From the NCBI RefSeq assembly GCF_000314005.1, contig NZ_JH980292.1:1877725-1941724 (forward strand): a DNA stretch of 64,000 nt, in the 5' to 3' direction. The translations under genes and the position numbers were made by a program. The notes under the pieces are model-generated. The model was given only the letters and a program-made list of their open reading frames with translations. It was not told the origin of the DNA and did no database searches. Source of the stretch: Spirulina subsalsa PCC 9445 (lineage in GTDB: Bacteria > Cyanobacteriota > Cyanobacteriia > Cyanobacteriales > Spirulinaceae). The stretch's first letter is position 1; each line of letters starts with the position of its first letter. Positions 27,490-36,627 of the stretch are shown in pieces.

Positions 27490-29001
27490 ATGAGTAGTAT
27501 GAGCAGTAACATTTATATGAAAGAAGCAGTAAATCTATCAAGGGAGCATCAAACTGCTTTGGAGCAACCCCAAGATATCGAAGAACTTCAGGAAACCATC
27601 TTTCGGTTTTTCTTAGACTTAGTACGGCATTTTCCCCCAGCGGACGCCCTACAGGAATTTTGCCGCATCTTTTTTGAATACGAATCCTCCCCCAGCAATA
27701 TTCAAGTTTTTCGTGCGGTAACAGCCTTAATTTACCATGACAACAAATCACAATTTTTAAATACTTTCAAACGTTGTTGTTATATTTTAATTAATAATTG
27801 GGAATCCAATCGTAGTTTTGAGGCCATTCAAGACCTCATTGATATCTTTGAATTTACCAACTTTGAAGAAGCACAAAGCCGCACCTCCCGTTTAACTCAT
27901 CGCTATAACTCCCCCTCTGCCAAAATTACCCGGCGGCTCAACTCTTGGGTTCAAGAGTTTAAAAATGGTCAGGATTATCAAGACTTACAACTCTTTATTG
28001 CCAAAGTTGATCCCCAATTAAAACACCATCACGAATCCCTTTTACACAAACACGCTGATGAACAAAATCGTCCTCTTCGCAAAGCTAGAATTGAGAGCAA
28101 AAGTTTACACTGGAGTAAACGTTACACCTCTTATTTACTCGTTCCCCAATATATAAACACACAAAACTCACCGGAACAGAGAGAAGCCGCTAGGCAACTT
28201 TCCCATGAACTGAAACAACAGTTTAAATTTGACCTCGCAATGTACACAGCCCTTTCCCAGTCCGAGGCTGCTCGTCAAGACCTGCCCGATAATCCCACAG
28301 GTTTAGGAGAAGAAGCCGTCCGCTTAATTAAAAAAATTGTGGCCAAACGAGGGAGATTTAGCTACAGCAATTTAGCACATATTTTTCTCAAACAAATTGA
28401 GGGATTGTACTACCAAGAATTTAAAGACGCTTTAAAAAACTACTTAATCGGTTATACTGATGACCAAGGGGATAGCCAAAAACCTGAACTCGGCTCATTC
28501 CAACACAAAGTCAGTGAGTGTATTGATAACATCTATCCAGACTATGAAGAAGAAATTGTCAATGACCCACTCCTTTTGAGAACTTGTAATCGTCTCGTTG
28601 ATGATTTAACCACAACAGATCAAAATACACCCTCAGAACTGTTTGCTCGTTTCCTTTCCCAAGGGCATCCCCTCACCTTAGTGATTGTTTTATTAAAGTT
28701 AATTCTGATTTGTCCTGCGGCACGAATGCACCTAGATCATCAGATTGCTTGTCTTATTCGTTACTATATGCAGTTTCCTGAAGACGAGTGTCAATGGGCG
28801 GTTCAATTCTTTGAAATTTTCAATATTACGTTTGCGATTTATGCTGATAAAGATGTTAAGTATGACCTAATCCGCCGTTCCTCCAACAATAAATCTGCCA
28901 ACGCAGATCAGGACAATCAATGGGATGACTACTGTATTTTTTCTCAATATAAAGGAGAATCTTCTAGGAAAAACCAACAAGCCACAAAGAATCAATCTTA
29001 A
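27490..29001 (+). CDS. Conserved cyanobacterial protein of unknown function
   Basis: 503 residues, predicted all-helical, no signal peptide or membrane span. I do not recognise the family. Landmarks: IEELQETIFRFFLDLVRHFP near 31-50, NNWESNRSFEAIQDLIDIFE near 100, LHWSKRYTSYLLVPQYI near 204, a Leu/Ile-rich patch LTLVIVLLKLILICPAARMH near 393, and a polar, Asn/Gln-rich C-terminal tail (about 460-503). The repeating helices recall alpha-solenoid proteins. First ATG at 27490; another in-frame ATG lies at residue 4. It lies 144 bp after the 6S terminator, so is separately transcribed. Confidence 0.72.
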   Translation: MSSMSSNIYMKEAVNLSREHQTALEQPQDIEELQETIFRFFLDLVRHFPPADALQEFCRIFFEYESSPSNIQVFRAVTALIYHDNKSQFLNTFKRCCYILINNWESNRSFEAIQDLIDIFEFTNFEEAQSRTSRLTHRYNSPSAKITRRLNSWVQEFKNGQDYQDLQLFIAKVDPQLKHHHESLLHKHADEQNRPLRKARIESKSLHWSKRYTSYLLVPQYINTQNSPEQREAARQLSHELKQQFKFDLAMYTALSQSEAARQDLPDNPTGLGEEAVRLIKKIVAKRGRFSYSNLAHIFLKQIEGLYYQEFKDALKNYLIGYTDDQGDSQKPELGSFQHKVSECIDNIYPDYEEEIVNDPLLLRTCNRLVDDLTTTDQNTPSELFARFLSQGHPLTLVIVLLKLILICPAARMHLDHQIACLIRYYMQFPEDECQWAVQFFEIFNITFAIYADKDVKYDLIRRSSNNKSANADQDNQWDDYCIFSQYKGESSRKNQQATKNQS

Positions 29002-29031
29002 ACAATCCCATCAGTACAAAACACGGGCTTT

Positions 29032-29625
29032 TCAGTGACTTTTCCCTAAGTATTTCCGTAAATAGGGGGAAAAAACTTCATAAATCAAGGTGAGAGGTTG
29101 TCCACTATGCCAAAACAGGTAATGACGACCCCAAAAAGGCCCTTTCTCCTGGAAAGCTTCTTCTAACGGTTCAGAATGCCCAAAGTAAACCCCTTGAATA
29201 TCCCGATATAACTCACTATGGAGATGTGAGAGGTTATCCCAAATGGGAAGAGCGCGGTTTTGGAGGTAATCATCCACTTGGCTACCATCCCACCAAGAAG
29301 TCGCATAGGCTAAACGTTGACCTGATGCCGTGCGTAACCAAACTTGTCGCCGTAAGCGAGGGCTAGGTACCGCCTCAATCAGGGGCGGAGCCTTGTCATT
29401 GTCCATGCCAATGAGGGACATATCAATCACATCCACTTCGATTTTCTCCCGAGTCAGTAAGGTCAGATGGCGGGTCGGTGAACCATCCCCAAGGAGTAAA
29501 ATCTGCCAGGCGGGGGCGAGTTGGTTGTGGGGAAGTCCTTGTTGAATGACTTCCGCCCCCCCTTGCCACAGAGGGCTGAGGGCGTGCCAAGTGCTTTCTA
29601 GGATTAGGCTGCTTTGGGGTTTCAA
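29032..29625 (-). CDS. Chorismate lyase-like protein (DUF98)
   Basis: 197 residues. Cyanobacterial DUF98 chorismate-pyruvate lyases convert chorismate to 4-hydroxybenzoate, the head-group precursor of plastoquinone. Segments fitting the family: LGDGSPTRHLTLLTREKIEV, the Arg in RLRRQVWLRTASGQRLAYA, and the C-terminal GPFWGRHYLFWHSGQPLTLI with EVFSP ending. Length is typical. ATG at 29623-29625. Convergent with the 503-aa gene (31-bp gap). Confidence 0.85.
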   Translation of the reverse strand: MKPQSSLILESTWHALSPLWQGGAEVIQQGLPHNQLAPAWQILLLGDGSPTRHLTLLTREKIEVDVIDMSLIGMDNDKAPPLIEAVPSPRLRRQVWLRTASGQRLAYATSWWDGSQVDDYLQNRALPIWDNLSHLHSELYRDIQGVYFGHSEPLEEAFQEKGPFWGRHYLFWHSGQPLTLIYEVFSPYLRKYLGKSH

Positions 29626-29751
29626 GATTCTTGCTCAGTTTAGTTACAAAACTTCACGTTTTGCTTTTATGATAACCTTGTTTGCCCATTCCTGTGGGTG
29701 GATCTTGGGAGTTAAAGGTTAGGATGAGAGAAATATCCTAACTCCTGTGCT

Positions 29752-30570
29752 ATGGTTAATCTCACCCCAAGGCAGAAAACCCTGCCGACTATGTATGATC
29801 TACCCAGTGAAGAAGTAGGAGAACCGGGTTTGCCGGACCAATTCCACCCCCTACAAGCCGAATTACTGCGTCTGACATTTCAACCGGGCAATTACGACCC
29901 AGAACAGGTTTTTTCGGCAATGGATCTCAATGTTTATTACGATGAGAACCACACCAGACGATATAAACGCCCAGATTGGTTTGGGGTGGTGGGAGTGCCT
30001 CGCTTATATGAAAATCGAGACTTGCGCTTAAGTTATGTGGTGTGGCAAGAAGGGGTTAGCCCTTCTCTGGTAGTGGAATTATTATCCCCAAGTACCCAAG
30101 GTCAGGATTTAGGACAAGTGGAAGGGGAGGTAGATGGAACACCGACAAAATGGGAGGTGTATGAGCGGATTCTGAGGGTTCCCTACTATGTAGTATATGA
30201 CAGGACAATGGGGGGGTTTCGAGGGTTTGAATTAGAAAGGGGAGCAACAGCCGAATCTCCTCGCTATGTGGAGGTAGAAGTAAGGGAGAATCGCTGGTGG
30301 TTGGAGGGATTGGAATTAGGAGTGGGTTTGTGGCAAGGGACTTATGAGAATGTGAATCGTTTATGGTTACGTTTCTATGGGAGTTCGGGGGATTGGATTC
30401 CTACACCGACGGAACGGGAACGACAAGCTAGAGAATCTGCCGAACAACGGGAAGAAGAGGAACGACAAGCCAAAGAATGGGAACGACAAGCTAGAGAAGC
30501 GGCAGAACAACGGGCGGAACGTTTCCGGCGTTTACTGATGGAAAATGGGATTAATCCTGATGATGTTTAG
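29752..30570 (+). CDS. Uma2 family (PD-(D/E)XK) endonuclease
   Basis: 272 residues. Uma2 proteins (DUF820) are very numerous in cyanobacteria and are predicted PD-(D/E)XK nucleases. Seen: VYYDENHTRRYKRPDWFGVV (the Pro-Asp), SPSLVVELLSPSTQGQD (Glu) and WEVYERILRVPYYVVYDRT, which form the nuclease core; a basic coiled-coil C-terminus (about 220-265) made of repeated ERERQARE / AAEQR units follows. Function in vivo unclear; some spread with mobile elements. A bidirectional-looking hairpin follows its stop. Confidence 0.9.
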   Translation: MVNLTPRQKTLPTMYDLPSEEVGEPGLPDQFHPLQAELLRLTFQPGNYDPEQVFSAMDLNVYYDENHTRRYKRPDWFGVVGVPRLYENRDLRLSYVVWQEGVSPSLVVELLSPSTQGQDLGQVEGEVDGTPTKWEVYERILRVPYYVVYDRTMGGFRGFELERGATAESPRYVEVEVRENRWWLEGLELGVGLWQGTYENVNRLWLRFYGSSGDWIPTPTERERQARESAEQREEEERQAKEWERQAREAAEQRAERFRRLLMENGINPDDV

Positions 30571-30599
30571 CCTATTCGGGGGGAAATCCTGCGCTGTAT

Positions 30600-30632
30600 G
30601 GAAAAACTCCCCCGTTACAGGGAAGTTTTTCC
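30600..30632 (+). terminator. Hairpin after the Uma2 gene
   Basis: GGAAAAACT (30600-30608) pairs with AGTTTTTCC (30624-30632) with a GC-rich inner CCC/GGG pair. It lies between convergent genes, 29 bp after the Uma2 stop and about 60 bp before the hisB stop, so it could serve both strands. Confidence 0.75.
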
Positions 30633-30692
30633 GCCTTGCCGTTGCTGTCAACGACGGCATCGACAAGGGGATGGTAGTTTTTTCGGCGAGTC

Positions 30693-31337
30693 TTATAAAA
30701 CGCCTTTGGAACTGGGAATTTGGCTGGCACGACGGGGGTCAATTTCAATGGCCATGCGGAGGGCGCGGGCAAAGGCTTTGAAGGTGGCCTCAATGATGTG
30801 GTGGGAGTTGATGCCGTCGAGTTGGCGAATATGTAGGGTCATTTGACTATGATTAACGATGGCGACGAAGAATTCTCGCACTAATTGGGTGTCGTAGGTG
30901 CCGACGCGCTGGGTGGGGATGTCTAGACCATAACTGAGATGGGGGCGACCGGAGAAGTCTAGGGCAACTTGAATGAGGGCTTCGTCTAGGGGGGCGATGA
31001 AATGACCAAAACGGTGGATTCCTTTGCGATCGCCTAATGCTTTCCCCAAGGCTTGACCTAACGTAATCCCCACATCTTCGTTAGTGTGGTGATCATCAAT
31101 TTCAATGTCCCCGGTGGCGGTAATTGCTAAATCAATTAGACCGTGAGAGGAAATTTGATGCAGCATATGATCTAAAAAGGGCACCCCCGTATTGACCTGA
31201 CAAGCCCCTGTACCATCTAAATTGACCCGCACTTCCACATCTGTCTCCCCGGTCGTCCGCCGCACAGCCGCACTCCGTAAGGGTCGAGAATGGCTCATTT
31301 CTGGGCTTTCTAGGGGTTTATCACTTAGCTGCATCAA
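30693..31337 (-). CDS. hisB: Imidazoleglycerol-phosphate dehydratase
   Basis: 214 residues, single-function HisB. It dehydrates imidazole-glycerol phosphate to imidazole-acetol phosphate in histidine synthesis, using Mn2+. Hallmarks: [31 protein letters not shown] (metal His), the [17 protein letters not shown] motif and the mirror-image [20 protein letters not shown]. An N-terminal extension of about 20 residues ([20 protein letters not shown]) contains a second possible start. It is 34 bp downstream of fabI on the same strand. Confidence 0.96.
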   Translation of the reverse strand: MMQLSDKPLESPEMSHSRPLRSAAVRRTTGETDVEVRVNLDGTGACQVNTGVPFLDHMLHQISSHGLIDLAITATGDIEIDDHHTNEDVGITLGQALGKALGDRKGIHRFGHFIAPLDEALIQVALDFSGRPHLSYGLDIPTQRVGTYDTQLVREFFVAIVNHSQMTLHIRQLDGINSHHIIEATFKAFARALRMAIEIDPRRASQIPSSKGVL

Positions 31338-31370
31338 TGGTTCTCCTTCAAAATTGATATTAGAACAGGT

Positions 31371-32147
31371 TCACATCCCCATGATCTCATAACCAGAATC
31401 GACATAGATCACCTGTCCGGTAATGCCACTAGAGAGATCACTACATAAAAAGGCGGCGGTATTGCCTACTTCTACTTGGGTGACAGTGCGGCGGAGGGGG
31501 GCCGTGGCTTCAACATGGTGGATCATGTCCAGAATCCCGCCCACGGCCGAGGAGGCGAGAGTCCGAATGGGGCCCGCTGAGATGGCATTGACTCGGATAT
31601 TGTGGGGGCCGAGTTCTGAGGCTAAATAGCGGACACTACATTCTAGGGCGGCTTTCGCTACGCCCATCACATTGTAGTTGGGAATGACTTTCACGCCCCC
31701 TAAATAGGTGAGGGTGACAATGGCTCCCCCGTCAGTCATCAGAGGTTTAGCACTATGGGCAAGTCGGGTGAGCGAATAACTGCTAACATCAAGGGCAGTG
31801 TTGAAACCTTGGCGGGAGGTGGCGCTAAAGTCTCCAGAAAGGTCATCTTTTTGGGCAAAGGCTAAACAGTGAATGAGGATATCGAGTTTTCCCCATTTTT
31901 CGGCGATCGCACTAAAGGTTTCCTCGACCTGTTGATCATTCTGGACATCACAGGGTAAAAACACCGTCGGAGCAAGGGGTTCAACCAACTCACCCACTTT
32001 TTTCTCAAAACGCCCTTTCTCATCGGGTAAATAAGTGACTCCCAACTCCGCCCCCGCTTGGTGTAGTTGTTGAGCAATCCCCCAAGCAATAGACCGATTA
32101 TTGGCAATGCCAGTCACCAGAGCTTTTTTTCCCGTCAAATCTAACAT
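31371..32147 (-). CDS. fabI: Enoyl-[acyl-carrier-protein] reductase (NADH)
   Basis: 258 residues from the ATG at 32145-32147 (TTG three codons upstream is not favoured). Reduces trans-2-enoyl-ACP in the last step of each fatty-acid elongation cycle. The nucleotide-binding loop GIANNRSIAWGIA and the catalytic Tyr-x6-Lys (YNVMGVAKAAL) with ISAGPIRTLA are as in FabI rather than in other SDRs. Upstream 304 bp separate it from divergent ntcA. Confidence 0.96.
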   Translation of the reverse strand: MLDLTGKKALVTGIANNRSIAWGIAQQLHQAGAELGVTYLPDEKGRFEKKVGELVEPLAPTVFLPCDVQNDQQVEETFSAIAEKWGKLDILIHCLAFAQKDDLSGDFSATSRQGFNTALDVSSYSLTRLAHSAKPLMTDGGAIVTLTYLGGVKVIPNYNVMGVAKAALECSVRYLASELGPHNIRVNAISAGPIRTLASSAVGGILDMIHHVEATAPLRRTVTQVEVGNTAAFLCSDLSSGITGQVIYVDSGYEIMGM

Positions 32148-32397
32148 AAGTTTCAATGGTTGGTGTGAAGACCGGACAATACTCTACCTTACCATTCTCA
32201 GGGAATAGGGGATAGCTTCACTTACCCCCTAGAGAAAAAACTTGAACGTTTTATCCGCCTGACTCTATATTTGATTCAATTCCCCCAGAACGTCCTATAC
32301 CCGGATCGGTAGGGTCTGAACCTATCCCCATCGGCATTCTTGGGTAACTGTCATCCAAGTGCAGATCACAAATCCCACCTCTCTAAGCATGATCGCC

Positions 32398-32403
32398 TAT
32401 AAT
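32398..32403 (+). promoter_or_regulatory. -10 box of the ntcA promoter
   Basis: TATAAT at 32398-32403, 48 bp before the ntcA ATG. No TTGACA lies 17 bp upstream, which would fit an activator-dependent promoter, but no canonical NtcA site (GTA-N8-TAC) is visible at the -41.5 position either. The rest of the 304-bp fabI-ntcA gap holds nothing else I can name. Confidence 0.45.
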
Positions 32404-32451
32404 TGTCTCAGCCTAAGTTCACTTAACTATTGTCCCTAAACCGCTTCTGCA

Positions 32452-33129
32452 ATGGATTTTTCCGTATTTGAAAATCAACCTTTAGCTTCGGTGTTTCGTC
32501 AAGTGGGAAGTGGTTCATTTCCGCCCGTTGTCGAAACCTGTGAACGCGGAAAAACGATCTTTTTCCCCGGAGATCCCGCCGAACGAGTTTATTTTTTAAT
32601 GAAAGGCGCAGTGAAGCTGTCGCGAGTCTATGAGGCCGGGGAAGAGATTACCGTGGCCTTGTTGCGGGAAAATAGTGTGTTTGGTGTTTTGTCTCTCATT
32701 ACCGGACAAAAATCCGATCGTTTTTACCATGCCGTCGCCTTTACCCCTGTAGAGATGCTCTCCGCGCCGATTGATCAGGTGGAACAGGCCTTAAAAGAAA
32801 ATCCAGATTTAGCAATGGTTATGTTAAAAGGGCTATCTTCGCGGATTTTACAAACGGAGATGATGATTGAAACCCTCGCCCATCGGGATATGGGTTCTCG
32901 TTTGGTCAGTTTTCTGCTCATTCTCTGTCGGGATTTCGGTGTGCCGACTCCTAACGGGATTCGCATTGACCTGAAGTTGTCCCATCAAGCCATTGCCGAA
33001 GCCATCGGGTCTACTCGGGTGACGGTGACTCGCTTGTTGGGGGATTTGCGTCAAGAAGATATGATCTCAATCCACAAGAAAAAGATCACCGTGCATAATC
33101 CAGTAGCCCTCAGTCAACAGTTTACGTGA
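32452..33129 (+). CDS. ntcA: Global nitrogen regulator NtcA
   Basis: 225 residues, normal for NtcA, a Crp/Fnr-family dimer that senses 2-oxoglutarate and activates nitrogen-assimilation genes. Cyanobacterial signature stretches are present: [60 protein letters not shown], the dimerisation helix [20 protein letters not shown], and the helix-turn-helix [20 protein letters not shown]. It ends LSQQFT then TGA, the usual NtcA end. The TGA lies at the edge of an IS200/IS605-type element, whose end sequence begins at about 33126. Confidence 0.97.
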   Translation: MDFSVFENQPLASVFRQVGSGSFPPVVETCERGKTIFFPGDPAERVYFLMKGAVKLSRVYEAGEEITVALLRENSVFGVLSLITGQKSDRFYHAVAFTPVEMLSAPIDQVEQALKENPDLAMVMLKGLSSRILQTEMMIETLAHRDMGSRLVSFLLILCRDFGVPTPNGIRIDLKLSHQAIAEAIGSTRVTVTRLLGDLRQEDMISIHKKKITVHNPVALSQQFT

Positions 33130-34130
33130 ACTACCCCACCCTGCCGAGGCGCGAGGATGGGGCTTCCTGATTCAATGGGAAAAGCATCTAGCAAAACCGA
33201 AATCTTGCCAGGTTGTCTTACGTTCCCTCCCCAGGCCGTATCGCTGGTTCCCAACGACAATATCCGCAAGGCTTCATTTTTAATGTTTTGTGCTGCATTA
33301 ATATCACGGTCGTGGTGAGTGCCACAATGTTGACATTCCCATTGCCGAACCTCTAACGGTAAGCTATCCACTCGATTAAGGCAAACGTGACAAGTTTTTG
33401 AAGACGCAAAATAGCGGTCAACTTCAATATAGGTTTTGCCTTCCCACTCGGCTTTGTATTTCAGCATAGTGGTAAACATCCCCCAACCCACATCACTAAT
33501 TGCCTTGGCTAGTTGAGGGTTTCTTACCATCCCTTTGACGTTCAGATTTTCTACAGCAATTACTTGGTTTTCGTTAACTATCTTAAGGCAGCGCGTTGCG
33601 GGGGTTCCCCCCGTTGTAGCGACTGCCGTGCGGGATAGCTTGTGTAGAAAGTCCTCACGACAATGGGCAATTTTACTGTGAACTTTGGCGACTTTTTGTT
33701 TCGCCTTAGCTCGATTTTTACTACCTTTTTTTTTACGCGATAGCTTTTGTTGCTTACGCTTTAGGTTGTTCTGATGCTTGGCAAAATGGCGAGGGTTGTC
33801 GTACTTAGACCCATCGCTAGTAATGGCAAAATGAGTTAGCCCAACATCAATGCCAATAGCTTTGCCCTCAACCGATGGGCTAAGGGTATCTTTCCCGTCA
33901 TCCACTAATACCGAAGCATAGTATTTGCCATCAGGATTTTTAGAAAGAGTAACTGTATGAATTGTCCCTTCAAATTCCCGATGACGACGGCAATAAATCA
34001 ATCCAATCTTTCCCGGTATTTTGATGTAATCCCCCTCCAACTTAACGTTAGCAGGATAACTTAAAGACTGCCGACCATGCTTGGACTTGAAACGGGGGAA
34101 TTGCGCCCGTTTCTCAAAATAACAGATTAT
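33114..34130 (-). pseudogene. tnpB: TnpB-type RNA-guided nuclease, N-terminally truncated
   Basis: Open from 34130 to TGA at 33114-33116; no start codon exists for the missing first 60-90 residues. A TAG at 34131-34133 precedes the frame. Remaining parts are good: RuvC-I Asp in AIGIDVGLTHFAI, RuvC-II Glu in QVIAVENLNVKGM, zinc ribbon CHVC...CQHCGTHHDR and RuvC-III Asp in DRDINAAQNI. An in-frame 45-bp palindromic insert (33585-33629) splits HKLSR from KIVNENQ. The last residues (VHVNC) are read from ntcA DNA, so the frame overlaps ntcA by 16 bp on the opposite strand. TnpB cuts DNA guided by an RNA from the element's right end; loss of the N-terminus probably disables it. Confidence 0.82.
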
Positions 34131-34223
34131 CTAAGGATTCGCTGTCGCTCAGTATATTACGGGGTTGCTATCCATCCCCTCCCTGCAAGCGAGGAAGGGA
34201 AATTCCGCAACATTTTTGTTAAA
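33126..34223 (-). mobile_element. IS200/IS605-family element (tnpB only), inserted at the ntcA stop
   Basis: The ends are defined by comparison with the MITE at 49467-49709. The right end (tnpB 3' side) is GTGAACTACCCCACCCTGCC at 33126; the left end runs CATCCCCTCCCTGCAAGCG to CAACATTTTTGTTAAA, near 34170-34223. On the tnpB strand the left end is preceded by TTTAAC, the same as in the MITE and consistent with the 4-6-nt target of this family; no target duplication is seen. No tnpA is present. The left end, between the broken tnpB frame and the terminus, is about 90 bp. Confidence 0.8.
33585..33629 (-). repeat. 45-bp palindromic repeat inserted in frame in tnpB
   Basis: GGCAGCGCG ... CGACTGCC and a central GGGGGTTCCCCC form a stem-loop. 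On the minus strand it adds 15 codons (TAVATTGGTPATRCL) between HKLSR and KIVNENQVIAVENL, where TnpB homologues are continuous. 45 bp keeps the frame. Similar GC-rich palindromes occur widely in cyanobacteria. Confidence 0.65.
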
Positions 34224-34291
34224 AGAAACTGGCAAGATTGAGTGGTAAGCGGTAAGCTTAACAAACAGCAACAGAGTAGAGTAGGGAATCC

Positions 34292-35734
34292 ATGACCAGT
34301 GCTTACGTCCTAATTGCAGCCGTTTTAGTGCTTGGTGGGTTACTGGCTGTATTGGGCGATCGCATCGGGACAAAAGTTGGTAAAGCAAGACTCCGCCTGT
34401 TTAACCTCCGGCCAAAGAATACAGCCATTGTAGTAACAGTCATGACCGGGACGGTAATTGCGGCTAGCACATTAGGGATTTTGTTTGCTAGTAGTAAGTC
34501 CTTGCGTCAAGGGGTTTTTCGGCTCGATGACATTCTGCGGGAGTTGCGAGTGGCCGAAGCGGATCTGCACCACATTAGCTTAGAAAAAGGACAAGTTGAG
34601 GCAGAACTGAACCGGGTGAGTGAAGAAAAGCAGATGGTAGAACGAGGATTAATCGTGATCCAAGAACGCTATGAGTCTACCCAAGAACAGGCCGCCGAAT
34701 TGGGAGACGAAGTGCAGGAATTGCGGGAGCAACGGGAACGACTGGTTCGGCAACAAAAGGAACTCCTGCGACAACGGGAGGAATTATTAGAGCAAATTCC
34801 CCAACTTCAGGGGCAAGTGCGAGAGCGCGATCGCACCATCCAAGAACGCAATCAACGCCTTGCCGAACAGAATCGGGTCTTACGGGAACGAGAACAACGC
34901 TTTCAGGAACTAGCAAGACAACAAGACCGCTTACAAGAAGAAATTAGCGAGCGAGATGGGCGGATTCAGGATTTAGATGAGGCGATCGCCGAACGAGATC
35001 AAACCCTACAAAATCGAGAATCCACCCTACTAGAACTCGGACGACAACTCAGCTTTCTCCAAGGGGCCGTTTCCGGACTCGAAGAAGACTATCAACGCTT
35101 GCGCGTCGGCAGTGTTGTTTTAGCCAGAGGTGAAGTCCTCAGCTTTGGAGTGGTGCGAATTTTAGACCCCAACGCCGCTCAAGATGCCGTGGATCAACTC
35201 CTACGCCAAGCCAATCGCCGGGCCATAGAAGCCACCCGTCCCGGACAAAATGAACCCATCAGTGAACGAGTAGTCTTAATCACTGAAGCCCAAGTGCAAC
35301 AGTTAATCAACCAAATCAAAGACGGTCGAGATTATGTAATCCGCATCCTCTCGGCCGGGAACTATATCGCCGAAGAACCCTTTGTCCGTGTCTTTGCCGA
35401 TGTCGTCCTCAATCAAGAAATTTTTGCCCCCGATCAAGTCGTTGCCACCGTCTCCGTAGAACCCGATACCATGAGCGATCAAGAACTCACCGAACGCCTA
35501 GACACTCTGATTGCAGCTACCCAATTCCGCGCCAGACGCACAGGCATTGTCGGCGACATTCAAATTGAAGACGGCGACATTAAAAAATTCACCGACTTTG
35601 TAGACCAAATGTTGCGCTCCGGGCAATCCTACAATGAATTACGCGCCGTCACCGTAGACTCCACCTATACGGCCGGCCCGTTGAAAATTAAGTTAGTCGC
35701 CCTGAAAAATGGAGCGGTGGTTTTTAGTACATAG
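34292..35734 (+). CDS. DUF3084 coiled-coil membrane protein
   Basis: 480 residues. Two N-terminal membrane spans (about 4-24 and 46-70, with GDRIGTKVGKARLRLFNLRP between) are followed by a long charged coiled coil (about 100-275, many EQRERL/QREELLEQ heptads) and a mixed C-terminal domain (about 285-480) with GSVVLARGEVLSFGVVRI and DYVIRILSAGNYI. This is the cyanobacterial DUF3084 family; function unknown, but the shape suggests an envelope or division-related scaffold (inference). Its TAG stop is shared with the left end of a MITE: TA is the duplicated target and G is the first element base. Confidence 0.88.
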   Translation: MTSAYVLIAAVLVLGGLLAVLGDRIGTKVGKARLRLFNLRPKNTAIVVTVMTGTVIAASTLGILFASSKSLRQGVFRLDDILRELRVAEADLHHISLEKGQVEAELNRVSEEKQMVERGLIVIQERYESTQEQAAELGDEVQELREQRERLVRQQKELLRQREELLEQIPQLQGQVRERDRTIQERNQRLAEQNRVLREREQRFQELARQQDRLQEEISERDGRIQDLDEAIAERDQTLQNRESTLLELGRQLSFLQGAVSGLEEDYQRLRVGSVVLARGEVLSFGVVRILDPNAAQDAVDQLLRQANRRAIEATRPGQNEPISERVVLITEAQVQQLINQIKDGRDYVIRILSAGNYIAEEPFVRVFADVVLNQEIFAPDQVVATVSVEPDTMSDQELTERLDTLIAATQFRARRTGIVGDIQIEDGDIKKFTDFVDQMLRSGQSYNELRAVTVDSTYTAGPLKIKLVALKNGAVVFST

Positions 35735-35888
35735 GGCTTGCTGAATAAGTCCGAGAGTTGGGGAATCGGGAGTCGGGAGTCGGGAGTCGGGAATAGGCAA
35801 TCGTGCCAGTTTTAGATGATCTGTTCCCTGTTAAGAGTTCCCTGTTCCCTTGTTGAGCCTAGCATCTGGTGTTATTCAGCAGACCCTA
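35732..35888. mobile_element. MITE copy 1 (terminal repeats GGGCTTGCTGAATAA / TTATTCAGCAGACCC)
   Basis: The element runs 35734-35886, flanked by TA on both sides (35732-35733 and 35887-35888), as in IS630/Tc1-type insertions. Its interior contains the tandem heptamer GGGAGTC (about 35768-35795) and GTTCCCTGTTCCC-like stretches. Related copies are at 47068 and 62049. No transposase. Confidence 0.78.
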
Positions 35889-35909
35889 CATAACAAACTG
35901 TTACAGTTC

Positions 35910-35915
35910 TTGACA
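35910..35915 (+). promoter_or_regulatory. TTGACA -35-like box upstream of psaD
   Basis: TTGACA at 35910-35915, 71 bp before the psaD ATG. The best -10 with 17-bp spacing (around 35933) is poor, so psaD transcription may rely on an activator or another start. The MITE ends only 22 bp upstream of this box. Confidence 0.35.
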
Positions 35916-35985
35916 GAAGCACGAACAGTCTCGCCCTAGGGTGATAGCATTCCCTAAACAAACTCATTGTTTTAGAGAGAAAATT

Positions 35986-36414
35986 ATGACAGAAGCTCTT
36001 TCTGGAAAGCCCCCCAAATTTGGCGGTAGCACAGGCGGACTGCTCACCAAAGCAGACGTAGAAGAAAAATACGCCATCACCTGGACCAGCAGCAAAGAAC
36101 AAGTCTTTGAAATGCCCACAGGTGGCGCAGCCATTATGAACGAAGGCGAAAACTTACTTTACCTAGCCCGTAAAGAACAATGCCTCGCCCTTGGCACCCA
36201 ACTGCGCACGAAATTCAAACCCAAAATCGAAGACTACAAAATCTATCGGATTTACCCCAACGGAGAAACCCAATATCTCCACCCCGCCGATGGTGTCTTC
36301 CCGGAAAAAGTCAATGAAGGTCGTCCCTTCGCGGGCAAAAAAGACCGTAATATTGGCAGCAACCCAGAACCTGTAACCATTAAGTTCTCTGGGAAAGCTC
36401 CCTATGATGTTTAG
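35986..36414 (+). CDS. psaD: Photosystem I reaction centre subunit II
   Basis: 142 residues from the ATG at 35986 (an upstream frame opens 45 bp earlier but is not conserved). PsaD lies on the stromal side of photosystem I and docks ferredoxin. Family segments: [59 protein letters not shown], and the basic region [20 protein letters not shown]. Length is normal. A strong terminator follows, so the gene is probably monocistronic. Confidence 0.97.
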   Translation: MTEALSGKPPKFGGSTGGLLTKADVEEKYAITWTSSKEQVFEMPTGGAAIMNEGENLLYLARKEQCLALGTQLRTKFKPKIEDYKIYRIYPNGETQYLHPADGVFPEKVNEGRPFAGKKDRNIGSNPEPVTIKFSGKAPYDV

Positions 36415-36450
36415 TTGACGACGGGTTGGGTCTATCACACTTTACGATCC

Positions 36451-36481
36451 AAAAAAGGGTACGATAAACCGTACCCTTTTT
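36451..36481 (+). terminator. Rho-independent terminator after psaD
   Basis: AAAAAGGGTACG (about 36452-36463) pairs with CGTACCCTTTTT (36470-36481), loop ATAAAC, ending in T residues. It is 37 bp after the psaD stop. Confidence 0.9.
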
Positions 36482-36627
36482 AGCTTCTTCGGCGGGAAGC
36501 CCCGCACCCTACCCTTTCACTATGGACAGCCGTTGTTTAGGGAAAATCTGACCAAAAAGCTTAAAACCCCCCCTTCCCTATGGCAAAATTTAACTAAGTT
36601 TAGGCTTTTATTTAACTCACGTCCCGC

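Noticed and set aside
36451-36481. Possible NtcA site (GTACGATAAACCGTAC)
   Set aside because: The spacing is not GTA-N8-TAC and the sequence is the stem of the psaD terminator.
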